Shown here: in pieces, positions 7,308-14,174 of the stretch
How the letters are laid out: each line of letters begins with the position of its first letter
How positions within the stretch are numbered: the stretch's first letter is position 1
Assembly: GCA_910585165.1 (NCBI GenBank)
Contig: CAJUBX010000029.1
Coordinates: 1-23,961, forward strand
Direction: 5' to 3'
DNA from: an uncultured Oscillibacter sp.
GTDB taxonomy: Bacteria; Bacillota; Clostridia; Oscillospirales; Oscillospiraceae
DNA length: 23,961 nucleotides
The notes under the pieces: model-generated
What the model was told of the DNA's origin: nothing
Database searches by the model: none
What the model saw: only the letters and a program-made list of their open reading frames with translations
Position numbers and translations under genes: made by a program

Positions 7308-8333
7308 ATGATTCAGAATCTATCCATCCAGCCCTATCAAATCCGCAATTATGGAGAGGCGTCCGTCCAGTTCGCCGCCAGTACTTCGTCTTTTCCGTTA
7401 ATATCCTTCGACGCGGACAGCTATATGTCCGGCTTGCAGATACAATCCGGCATCAACTTCAACCCGGACGCCGGACGTCACTGCATTTCCATCGGAAAGG
7501 GATGCTCCATCGCGGACGCGGTTACGTTCATGATCAATCTGGACCATGATTTCGAGTCCGTTGTTCAGGGGGAATGGTCCTTCCTGCGGGAGACGGAGAG
7601 GCCGAGAAGGGCCCGCCAAAAAGGCACTATTATTCTCCAAAACGACGTATGGGTGGGCCATGGAGCCATCATCATGGCCGGGGTTACGCTGCACAACGGA
7701 TGCGTTGTGGCCGCAGGGGCCGTGGTCACAAAGGACGTGCCGCCTTACGCCGTTGTGGGAGGGAACCCGGCCAGGGTCCTGCGCTACCGCTTTGATGCGG
7801 ACACCATTTCGGCGCTGCAAAAAATTGCGTGGTGGGACTGGCCCCAGGCAGTTCAGCTGGCAAGAAAGCGGGATTTCTCCCTGCCCGCAGAGGAGTTTGT
7901 CAAAAAGTTTCTCCCTCCGGCAGACTGCGGCGAAGAATTTGTCCCTTCTCCCCGGGCCCCCGGTCAGCCCGCCGTCGTTTTGTTTGCCGCAGACGTGGGA
8001 GAACCATATCCCCTTTACCCCGATGTTATGCGGCAGTATTTTGCGCAGGACCGGCCCAACACGGAGCTGCTGATTTACCTGCCCGAAGACCTGTCCACTC
8101 CCGAGAACGTAAGGGCAATTGAGGAAATCCTCTATGCCTATGAGGAGCGGGACAGTCTTGTTACTCTTCAGGCCGGGGAAACCATAGACGAGCGCGTGCT
8201 TTTCCAGGGGGCGGATTATTTTGTAACCACAAGATGCCGCCAGACCGTTTCCCGCTCTTGCCTGGCGGACCGCTGCGGCGTAAAGGTGCTGTACGGTACG
8301 GACGATCCCATTTTCCCGCCGGATTTGCGCTGA
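7308..8333 (+). CDS. Hexapeptide-repeat (CatB-like) acetyltransferase with extra C-terminal domain
   Basis: A 341-residue protein. Residues about 55-165 form a left-handed beta-helix acetyltransferase of the CatB/xenobiotic type: His80 in NLDHDF is the likely catalytic base, repeats run through IILQNDVWVGHGAIIM and GCVVAAGAVVTKDVPPYAVV, and the VGGNPARVLRYRF end and WWDWP (175-179) match this family. Residues about 220-341 form a separate domain that reads like the second half of a GT-B glycosyltransferase (GADYFVTT, CGVKVLYGTDDPIF), but too short for a full enzyme. The likely role is O-acetylation of a cell-surface sugar; the substrate is unknown. ATG at 7308 follows AGGAAGG (7291-7297). Codon use is more AT-rich than in the neighbours, which hints at transfer. 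Confidence 0.85.
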   Translation: MIQNLSIQPYQIRNYGEASVQFAASTSSFPLISFDADSYMSGLQIQSGINFNPDAGRHCISIGKGCSIADAVTFMINLDHDFESVVQGEWSFLRETERPRRARQKGTIILQNDVWVGHGAIIMAGVTLHNGCVVAAGAVVTKDVPPYAVVGGNPARVLRYRFDADTISALQKIAWWDWPQAVQLARKRDFSLPAEEFVKKFLPPADCGEEFVPSPRAPGQPAVVLFAADVGEPYPLYPDVMRQYFAQDRPNTELLIYLPEDLSTPENVRAIEEILYAYEERDSLVTLQAGETIDERVLFQGADYFVTTRCRQTVSRSCLADRCGVKVLYGTDDPIFPPDLR

Positions 8334-8376
8334 CGAAAAAGAAGAAGGCTGTCAAGCCGCAGAAAGGAGGCCCGCC

Positions 8377-9105
8377 ATGAGCGGCATGGAAGTAACCAGC
8401 GCGGCCTCCCGGCAGGCCCAGTCCGCCGCCCAGGCTCAATCCGCCGCCCAGGCCAGGGAGACCCGGGACAGCGGCCCGAGCCTCTACGAGCTGATGCGGG
8501 ACGCGAAGGAGAAGGCCGACGCTGCCCGGGAAAAATTCAACAGCATCAAGCCCAAGCCCCGGTACGGCGACGCGCCTATGGAGGCCTACGCCCGGCTGGC
8601 CCGGGCCCGGCGGCCCTCGGAGGTCAGCGCCGCCGCAGGGTTCGCCCGGCGGCAGATCGCCCGGCTGAAGGCCGCCAAGCAGACGGACCCGGACAACGCC
8701 AAGCGCATTCAGGCCGCCATCAACCAGCTGCAAAAGGCCGTGGTCCGGGCAGGGAAGAAAAACCGGGAGCTGGAGCGGGAGAAAACCGCCCAGGCCCGGC
8801 AGAAAAAACTGATGCAGGAGAAGCGGACCCGGGAGGCCCGCCGCCAGAAGCAGGAGCTGCTGCGCAGGCAGGCCATGCGGCATATCCGGGAGTCCGGCTA
8901 TCTCCGGGAGGCGGAAATGGATAACCGTATGCAGTCCCATATCGCCGCCGTGGACATGGAGCTCCGGGAGCAGGCCCAAAAGCTGGGGGCCTCTCTCCAG
9001 CCCTCCATGGAGGCCGTGGCCCGGCAGTACGCGGCGGAAAGCGCGGCGGCGGAAAGCGCGGCCCCGGAAGCGGCGGCGGGCGGCGCAATCGATCTACAGG
9101 CGTAA
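8377..9105 (+). CDS. Basic, alanine-rich coiled-coil protein of unknown function
   Basis: A 242-residue soluble protein with no recognised family. Residues 8-30 hold a short AQSAAQ repeat. Residues about 80-180 are very rich in Arg, Lys, Gln and Glu with heptad-like spacing, consistent with a long coiled coil. The tail repeats AAESA (about 217-234). There is no signal peptide or membrane segment. ATG at 8377 has AAAGGAGG six bases upstream, and a hairpin terminator follows the stop, so expression is likely. It lies 43 bases after the acetyltransferase and may share its transcript. A nucleic-acid or envelope-associated scaffold is possible but unsupported. Confidence 0.75.
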   Translation: MSGMEVTSAASRQAQSAAQAQSAAQARETRDSGPSLYELMRDAKEKADAAREKFNSIKPKPRYGDAPMEAYARLARARRPSEVSAAAGFARRQIARLKAAKQTDPDNAKRIQAAINQLQKAVVRAGKKNRELEREKTAQARQKKLMQEKRTREARRQKQELLRRQAMRHIRESGYLREAEMDNRMQSHIAAVDMELREQAQKLGASLQPSMEAVARQYAAESAAAESAAPEAAAGGAIDLQA

Positions 9106-9110
9106 ATCAG

Positions 9111-9139
9111 GGCGGCCCCGGAAGCAAGCCGGGGCCGCC
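9111..9139. terminator. Terminator hairpin between convergent genes
   Basis: Eleven-base arms GGCGGCCCCGG (9111-9121) and CCGGGGCCGCC (9129-9139) surround a seven-base loop, just after the coiled-coil gene and just before the end of the leftward DUF4317 gene. The T-tract is weak (CGTTATTCCTTATT). Confidence 0.7.
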
Positions 9140-9149
9140 GCGTTATTCC

Positions 9150-10310
9150 TTATTCCTGCGCCTCCTGCGGGTCTTCCGCCTCCAGCCCCACGCTCAGGCC
9201 GTTGACCTCCACATCCTCCCCGGCGGGGATGAGCAGATATTTCCGCCCGCCGATGATCCGTGTCTCCACCAGATAGCTGTAGGCCGGGTCCACGGAGATG
9301 GAGGCGTGCTCCGTCTTCACGTCGAAGCGCCTGGCGTCGATGAGGTTCTCCGGGTTCAGCGCCGCGCCGCCGAAGGCCTGGCCGCATTGGTCCTGGAAGG
9401 CCGCCGCCCGCTCCTCCGGCACGCCGCAGTCCCGGAGGATGCCGCCGATCTCCCCGGCGGAGAGGGCCAGGGGCTCCGCCTCCTTGTCCTCCTTATGGGC
9501 CTCGATCTTCTCCAGAAGCCGCCCGTGTACCGCCTGAACCACCTCCAGGCTGCACGACTCCTCCAGAGCCCCGGCCAGGGCCCCCTGGAACGCCTCCTTC
9601 TGTTCGGCGGCGGACATGGGGGGCTCGGTGCGGAAGACCGCGTCCAAAAACTCCTGGTGAAGCTCCTCCGGCTTCCGGGCGTAAAAGAGGGCGTTATAGA
9701 TGTTCGCCGCCCGGTCGTCGAAGGCGGGGAACAAAAAGCCAAGCTCCGGCGGGGAGACCACCTGCCCGGCGGCGCAGCTGTGGAACTCGTTCTCCCCGGG
9801 GAAGTAGCCCAGCTCCATTTTGCAGTTTTTCACCGGGCAGACGCTGCATAGGATATAGGAAAACACCTGGTCGGACCCGTCGGGGTCCGCTTCTCCGTCC
9901 TTTCCCCGGCGGGGCACGTCGTACGCGTCGTGGGCCAGGAGAATCAGGTAATTGCTCTCCCCCATGTCCAGGGCGCTGATGGCGGTGCGGTAGAACTCCT
10001 CCCGGATTTCCCCGTCCCGGAGTTCAGAATCCCGCAGGGCGGAGAGGAGGCGGTGCTCGTCGCTGTCCATCACCTGGGCGGTGGAGAAGACCACGTCGAT
10101 GAGGTTCTTCCCCAGCGTGCCGGAGAGGGACTTTTTCAAAAGGCTTAAGTACTTCTCCGCCTCCTCCAGGAGCATGTTCCCCAGGGACTCATCCAGATAG
10201 GAGATGATCTCCCGGCTGGAGCCGTTGACATAGCAGCCGTAAATCCGGCTGACGGCGGATTTCTCCGGCCGGAAGCGGCGGCGGAGCTCGCTGACTTCTT
10301 TCACATTCAT
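9150..10310 (-). CDS. DUF4317 domain-containing protein
   Basis: A 386-residue cytoplasmic protein of a family common in Clostridia and without an assigned biochemical role. The start MNVKEVSELRRRFRPEKSAVSR followed by RIYGCYVN and REIISYLDE is the characteristic opening of DUF4317. Other visible landmarks are a cysteine-containing SVCPVKNCKMELGYF segment, and an acidic end at GLEAEDPQEAQE. ATG at 10310 was chosen over an in-frame start at 10367 because the family begins here, GAGGT lies about six bases upstream, and the promoter at 10374-10402 leaves the upstream extension in the untranslated leader. It is a single-gene unit bounded by a convergent terminator. Confidence 0.9.
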   Translation of the reverse strand: MNVKEVSELRRRFRPEKSAVSRIYGCYVNGSSREIISYLDESLGNMLLEEAEKYLSLLKKSLSGTLGKNLIDVVFSTAQVMDSDEHRLLSALRDSELRDGEIREEFYRTAISALDMGESNYLILLAHDAYDVPRRGKDGEADPDGSDQVFSYILCSVCPVKNCKMELGYFPGENEFHSCAAGQVVSPPELGFLFPAFDDRAANIYNALFYARKPEELHQEFLDAVFRTEPPMSAAEQKEAFQGALAGALEESCSLEVVQAVHGRLLEKIEAHKEDKEAEPLALSAGEIGGILRDCGVPEERAAAFQDQCGQAFGGAALNPENLIDARRFDVKTEHASISVDPAYSYLVETRIIGGRKYLLIPAGEDVEVNGLSVGLEAEDPQEAQE

Positions 10311-10350
10311 AGCGTTACCTCGTGTTTCGGCGGCGGGGCCGCCGGGATGG

Positions 10351-10368
10351 TTCGACAGTATTGTCAAA
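10351..10368. promoter_or_regulatory. Palindromic operator candidate at the DUF4317 start site
   Basis: TTCGACAGTATTGTCAAA contains perfect GACA/TGTC half-sites around GTAT, with two further A-T pairs outside. It begins six bases downstream of the -10, so it would cover the transcription start, a classical repressor position. Confidence 0.45.
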
Positions 10369-10373
10369 CATAT

Positions 10374-10402
10374 ATTCTACCGGAACGGGCCGGAAATTGC
10401 AA
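10374..10402 (-). promoter_or_regulatory. Sigma-A promoter of the DUF4317 gene
   Basis: On the minus strand TTGCAA (10402-10397), a 17-base spacer and TAGAAT (10379-10374). It is placed 64 bases before the chosen start codon. Confidence 0.7.
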
Positions 10403-10461
10403 CCGCTTTTTTCCGGAGGCGGGCGGGGCGTAAATTTCCCGTAAAGAATCCCGGGCCTTTC

Positions 10462-10491
10462 TTGCGGAAGGAGCCGGTTTCATGCTATAAT
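10462..10491 (+). promoter_or_regulatory. Promoter of the DUF1538/PII operon
   Basis: TTGCGG (10462-10467), an 18-base spacer and perfect TATAAT (10486-10491). A leader of about 145 bases follows. It holds a small CCCC/GGGG hairpin and AAAAGC-CGGC-GCTTTT, and has no T-box or riboswitch signature that I recognise. Confidence 0.65.
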
Positions 10492-10641
10492 AGCCGCATT
10501 ACAGCTATTCTCATTTAATTTCAGCCCTTTTTCCCGCCCCTGCCGGGGCAGCCGGAAAATTGGGCAAATTATAGCGCAAAAGCCGGCGCTTTTATGCTGT
10601 AAAATGGTTTAACATAATTTTGACCGCGGGAGGAGGCGGCC

Positions 10642-12189
10642 TTGTTGGGCGGATTTGGGCGCTGGAGGGACCGGATAGGCCGGACCAAAACCATACTGGG
10701 CGAAAAGGTCCGGGAGGCCCTGGCCTCCGTGCTGCCCATTACAGCCATCGTGCTGGTCCTCTGCCTCACCGTGGCCCCCCTGCCGGCGGACGCGCTGCTG
10801 GCCTTTCTGGCGGGGGCGGTGCTGCTGATTCTGGGCATGGGCTTTTTCACCCTGGGGGCGGAGGCCGCCATGACCCCCATCGGCGAGCAGGCGGGCTCCC
10901 ACATGGCAAGCTCCCGGAAAATCGGGGTCATCGTCTCCGTCAGCTTTTTGATCGGCGTGGTGGTCACCATCTCCGAGCCGGACCTCCAGGTTCTGGCCTC
11001 CCAGGTCCCCGGTATCCCCAGCGCCCTGCTGGTGGGGGCCGTGGCCGCCGGAGTGGGGGTGTTCCTGGTGGCGGCCCTGCTGCGCATTTTGTTCCAGGTC
11101 TCCCTCCAGTGGATGCTGATTGGGTCCTACGCGGCGGTGTTCCTCCTGGCGGCGTTCTTTGTGCCGGGGGACTTCCTGGCGGTGGCCTTCGACTCCGGCG
11201 GCGTCACCACGGGGCCCATGACCGTCCCCTTCATCATGGCCCTGGGCCTGGGCGTCTCCTCCATCCGAAGCGATGAAAACGCCGCCCAGGACAGCTTCGG
11301 CCTGGTGGCTCTCTGCTCCGTGGGGCCCATTCTGGCGGTGCTGCTTCTGGCGATGGTCTTCCCCGCCTCCGGGGCCTACACTCCCTCCCCCATGCCCCAG
11401 GCGGCGGACAGCCGGGAGCTGGGGGGGCTGTTCCTCTCCGCCCTTCCGCAGTACGCCGCGGAGGTCTTCAAGAGCCTGCTCCCCATCGCCGTCTTTTTCG
11501 GCCTCTTTCAGCTGGCGGCTTTGCGGCTGAAGCGGAAAAAGGTCTTGAAAATCGCCGTGGGCCTTCTGTATACTTACATCGGATTGTCCCTGTTCCTCAC
11601 GGGGGTCAATGTGGGCTTCCTCCCGGCGGGCACTTACCTTGGCCGCCAGATTGCCTCCCTGCCCTTTAAGTGGCTGCTGGCCCCCGTGGGCATGCTGATG
11701 GGCTGGTTCATCGTCCAGGCGGAGCCGGCGGTCCATGTGCTCAATAAGCAGGTGGAGGAGATTACCTCCGGGGCCATTCCCGGCGGGGCCATGAGCGCCA
11801 GCCTGTCTATCGGCGTGGCCGTCTCCATCGGCCTTGCCATGGTGCGGGTTCTCACCGGGGCCTCCATCTTTTTGTTCCTGGTGCCGGGATACCTTCTGGC
11901 GGTGGTTTTGTCCTTTTTCGTGCCGAAGATTTTCACCTCCATCGCTTTCGACTCCGGCGGCGTGGCCTCGGGTCCCATGACGGCCACGTTCCTGCTGCCC
12001 TTCGCCATGGGGGCCTGCGAGGCCCTGGGGGGAAACATCGTCACCGACGCTTTCGGCGTGGTGGCCATGGTGGCCATGACGCCGCTTTTGACCATCCAGC
12101 TCCTGGGCCTTGCCTACCAGTGGAAGCTGAACCGGGAGAAGCTGGCCCAGGCGGCGGAGGACGAGGAAATCATCGACCTTGCGTATTGA
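10642..12189 (+). CDS. DUF1538 integral membrane protein, internally duplicated
   Basis: A 515-residue, strongly hydrophobic protein with two homologous halves. The signature AFDSGGVTTGPMT (182-194) recurs as AFDSGGVASGPMT (435-447). DSFGLVALCSVGPILAV (217-233) matches DAFGVVAMVAMTPLLTI (469-485), and SEPDLQVLASQVPG (111-124) matches EPAVHVLNKQVEEI (361-374). This is the double-repeat layout expected of a transporter or channel; the substrate is unknown. The start is TTG at 10642 (followed by another TTG), supported by GGGAGGAGG (10628-10636). The PII-like gene follows after 16 bases. By analogy with AmtB-GlnK, the PII protein may gate this membrane protein; that is inference. Confidence 0.9.
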   Translation: MLGGFGRWRDRIGRTKTILGEKVREALASVLPITAIVLVLCLTVAPLPADALLAFLAGAVLLILGMGFFTLGAEAAMTPIGEQAGSHMASSRKIGVIVSVSFLIGVVVTISEPDLQVLASQVPGIPSALLVGAVAAGVGVFLVAALLRILFQVSLQWMLIGSYAAVFLLAAFFVPGDFLAVAFDSGGVTTGPMTVPFIMALGLGVSSIRSDENAAQDSFGLVALCSVGPILAVLLLAMVFPASGAYTPSPMPQAADSRELGGLFLSALPQYAAEVFKSLLPIAVFFGLFQLAALRLKRKKVLKIAVGLLYTYIGLSLFLTGVNVGFLPAGTYLGRQIASLPFKWLLAPVGMLMGWFIVQAEPAVHVLNKQVEEITSGAIPGGAMSASLSIGVAVSIGLAMVRVLTGASIFLFLVPGYLLAVVLSFFVPKIFTSIAFDSGGVASGPMTATFLLPFAMGACEALGGNIVTDAFGVVAMVAMTPLLTIQLLGLAYQWKLNREKLAQAAEDEEIIDLAY

Positions 12190-12205
12190 AGGAGGAGGAC
12201 CGCCC

Positions 12206-12880
12206 ATGGACAGAGCCGTTCTCATGATCGCCATTACGGACCGCAGCCGCGGCGGGGAGTTCGCCGCCTGGTTCCAGGCCCAGGGGGCCGCGCTGGTGCT
12301 GTCCGCCCTGGGACGGGGCACCGCCGCCACGGAGGTCCTGGACTATCTGGGGCTGGAGGCCACGGAGAAGGCGGTGCTGCTGCTGACAGCCCCCCGCTCC
12401 GCCCGGCTGGTGCGCCGGGCCGCCCGGGAGCTCTGGCTGGACGTGCCGGGGCGGGGAATTTTGATGGCCGTGCCCATCTCCAGCGTCGGCGGGGCCAGGG
12501 CCAGGGACTATCTGCTTTCATGGCAGGCGGAGGAGGACGACATGGAACGAGAAATTACCCACGAGCTGATTGTGGTAATCGCCAACCGGGGCCATACGGA
12601 CCAGGTGATGGATGCGGCCCGCTCCGCCGGGGCCGCCGGAGGCACCACCATCCACGCCAAGGGCACAGGGACGGAGCTTGCGCGGAAATTTCTGGGCGTG
12701 TCCCTGGCGGCGGAGAAGGAGATCGTGTTCATCCTGGCCAAGGAGGCGGACCGCAAGCCCATCATGAAGGCCGTCATGACCCAGGCGGGGATGCAGACCA
12801 AGGCCCAGGCCGTGGTATTCTCCCTGCCGGTGACGGATTTGGCGGGACTGCGGCTGCTGGAGGAGGACGGGGAGTCCTGA
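12206..12880 (+). CDS. Tandem PII-like nitrogen-regulatory-type protein
   Basis: A 224-residue soluble protein made of two ferredoxin-like PII domains (about 5-106 and 118-213). The second carries the clearer signature: ELIVVIANRGHTDQVMDAAR, then GAAGGTTIHAKGTG (142-155), resembling the nucleotide-binding turn of GlnB/GlnK. The first shows a degraded counterpart (GAALVLSALGRGTA, 27-40). The two domains also match in their C-terminal halves. A canonical T-loop with the uridylylated Tyr51 is not visible. ATG at 12206 was chosen over an in-frame start at 12179 because GGAGGAGG (12191-12198) is correctly spaced and the family begins there. It is coupled to the DUF1538 gene and is the likely regulatory partner. 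A strong terminator follows. Confidence 0.88.
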   Translation: MDRAVLMIAITDRSRGGEFAAWFQAQGAALVLSALGRGTAATEVLDYLGLEATEKAVLLLTAPRSARLVRRAARELWLDVPGRGILMAVPISSVGGARARDYLLSWQAEEDDMEREITHELIVVIANRGHTDQVMDAARSAGAAGGTTIHAKGTGTELARKFLGVSLAAEKEIVFILAKEADRKPIMKAVMTQAGMQTKAQAVVFSLPVTDLAGLRLLEEDGES

Positions 12881-12898
12881 AGCCCGAAAGAGGAAAAG

Positions 12899-12929
12899 CG
12901 GCCCGGCGCGAAATCTTCGCGCCGGGCCG
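12899..12929. terminator. Bidirectional terminator between convergent genes
   Basis: Fourteen-base perfect arms (12899-12912 and 12916-12929) with an ATC loop. On the plus strand it ends in TTTCCC. On the minus strand the stem is followed by CTTTTCCTCTTTC. It closes both the PII gene and the antiporter gene. Confidence 0.85.
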
Positions 12930-12944
12930 TTTCCCGGTTTGGCC

Positions 12945-13901
12945 TCACGTGACCAGCAGCGCCACATACCCGGCGTACACCCCCAGCATCAGCACGCCCT
13001 GCCAGCGGTAGAACCGCTCCGCTGCCAGGGGCGGAATCACCGCTATGCAGCACAGAAGCAGGCAGGCCGGCATGTCCAGGGCCGTGGTCTGGGGCCCGAT
13101 GGTCAGCGCCCCGCCGCTGACGGCGGAGCAGATGGGCAGGATCATGGTCAAATCAATGACATTGGCCCCGATGATGTTCCCCACGGACATGGACGCTTCC
13201 TTTTTGGCGATGGCCGTCAGCGTGGTCACAAGCTCGGGGAGGGAGGTGCCGATGGCCACCATAGTCACGCCGATGATGCTGGCGGGAACCCCCATCAGAA
13301 GGGCCAGCTCGCTTCCGTAGTTGATCAAAAGCTGGGAGCCAATCACGATAGCCGTAATGCCCAGGGCAAAGAGGAACAGCTTTTCCGCCATCTGCCGCCG
13401 GGAGACGGTGCGGCCCTTGGGCCGGGCCTCCCGGCCCTGCGCCATGCCGCTTTTCGCGTCCCGGAGGTTGCTCCAGAGGTAGACGGCGAAGATGGCGAAC
13501 AGGGCAAGGCCCGGCAGCGTCCTCAAAACGCCGTCCCGGCTGAGAAGCAGCAAAAGCGCCGCGCCGAAGACCATCAGCAGGGCTTTCAGCTGGAACTGGG
13601 AACGCTTCACCGCCGAGGGGATGCACACCAGGGAGATGCCTAAGATCAGCCCCAGGTTCGCTGTGACGGAGCCCACGGCGTTGCCCACCGCCAGGTCCAC
13701 CTCCCCCTGGAGGGTGCCGGTGAGGGAGACCGTCAGCTCCGGCAGGGTGGTGGCCAGGGAGACGATGGTGGCCCCGATGATGAACCGGGGCACGCCGGTG
13801 GCCTCCGCGATCCAGACGGCCCCGTCCAAAAACCAGTCGCCCCCCTTGATGATGAGGAGCAGGCCCAGCAGAAACAAGAACACCGTGATCCAAATTTCCA
13901 T
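12945..13901 (-). CDS. CaCA-family cation antiporter (YrbG type), probable Mn2+/Ca2+ exporter
   Basis: A 318-residue membrane exchanger with the two inverted alpha-repeats of the calcium/cation antiporter family. Repeat 1 has GATIVSLATTLPELTVSL (43-60) and GNAVGSVTANLG (73-84); repeat 2 has GVTMVAIGTSLPELVTTL (211-228) and GNIIGANVIDL (241-251). The two acidic ion-binding residues, Glu55 and Glu223, are in place. A basic loop (148-172) separates the halves. ATG at 13901 was chosen because it opens directly into the first membrane segment; an in-frame upstream start at 13952 would fall inside the riboswitch. The ribosome site is weak (GGTGG). The yybP-ykoY element upstream suggests that manganese export is the physiological role, although the family is usually named for calcium. 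Confidence 0.92.
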   Translation of the reverse strand: MEIWITVFLFLLGLLLIIKGGDWFLDGAVWIAEATGVPRFIIGATIVSLATTLPELTVSLTGTLQGEVDLAVGNAVGSVTANLGLILGISLVCIPSAVKRSQFQLKALLMVFGAALLLLLSRDGVLRTLPGLALFAIFAVYLWSNLRDAKSGMAQGREARPKGRTVSRRQMAEKLFLFALGITAIVIGSQLLINYGSELALLMGVPASIIGVTMVAIGTSLPELVTTLTAIAKKEASMSVGNIIGANVIDLTMILPICSAVSGGALTIGPQTTALDMPACLLLCCIAVIPPLAAERFYRWQGVLMLGVYAGYVALLVT

Positions 13902-13918
13902 ACAATCCACCGCTTTCC

Positions 13919-14080
13919 AAAAATTCAGCGAGACTCCTATCCCCCGGGGCAACGCCGGAAACCCGGCAGCTGTCCCACGGGATAAAAGTCTCGCTTTTCA
14001 GCGGGCCCGGACGGTGGAGGACCACCGCCGTGATGACGAGCCGCGCCACGTTTGAAACGTAAGCTACTCCCTTTTACGAA
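13919..14080 (-). promoter_or_regulatory. yybP-ykoY manganese riboswitch with terminator platform
   Basis: On the minus strand the conserved core words occur in order: AAAGGGAGTAGC (14074-14063), CGTCATCACGG (14038-14028) and GCGAGACTTTTATCCC. Downstream, AGTCTCGCT (13935-13927) can pair with AGCGAGACT (13995-13987) inside the aptamer, and this stem is followed by GAATTTTTGG. The pattern is a terminator that would be prevented when ligand holds the aptamer. Members of this class sense Mn2+ and turn on efflux genes. Exact aptamer edges are approximate. Confidence 0.88.
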
Positions 14081-14098
14081 GCCATGAGCTGTGAGACC

Positions 14099-14127
14099 AC
14101 TATAGGAAATCATACACGTTTTGTCAA
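14099..14127 (-). promoter_or_regulatory. Promoter of the riboswitch-controlled antiporter
   Basis: Consensus TTGACA (14127-14122), a 17-base spacer and TATAGT (14104-14099) on the minus strand. Predicted initiation near 14092, just ahead of the riboswitch. Confidence 0.85.
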
Positions 14128-14174
14128 TGCTAACTTTGCCGGAATTTGGCGGGCGGACAACATTTTGCAAGGTC

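Noticed and set aside
10609..12330. Minus-strand open frame of 573 codons opposite the DUF1538 gene
   Set aside because: The Gly/His/Gln-rich composition has no family features; the plus-strand protein shows a clear internal duplication.
13902..13952. 17-codon upstream extension of the antiporter
   Set aside because: It would start inside the riboswitch terminator stem; the ATG at 13901 begins the first membrane segment.
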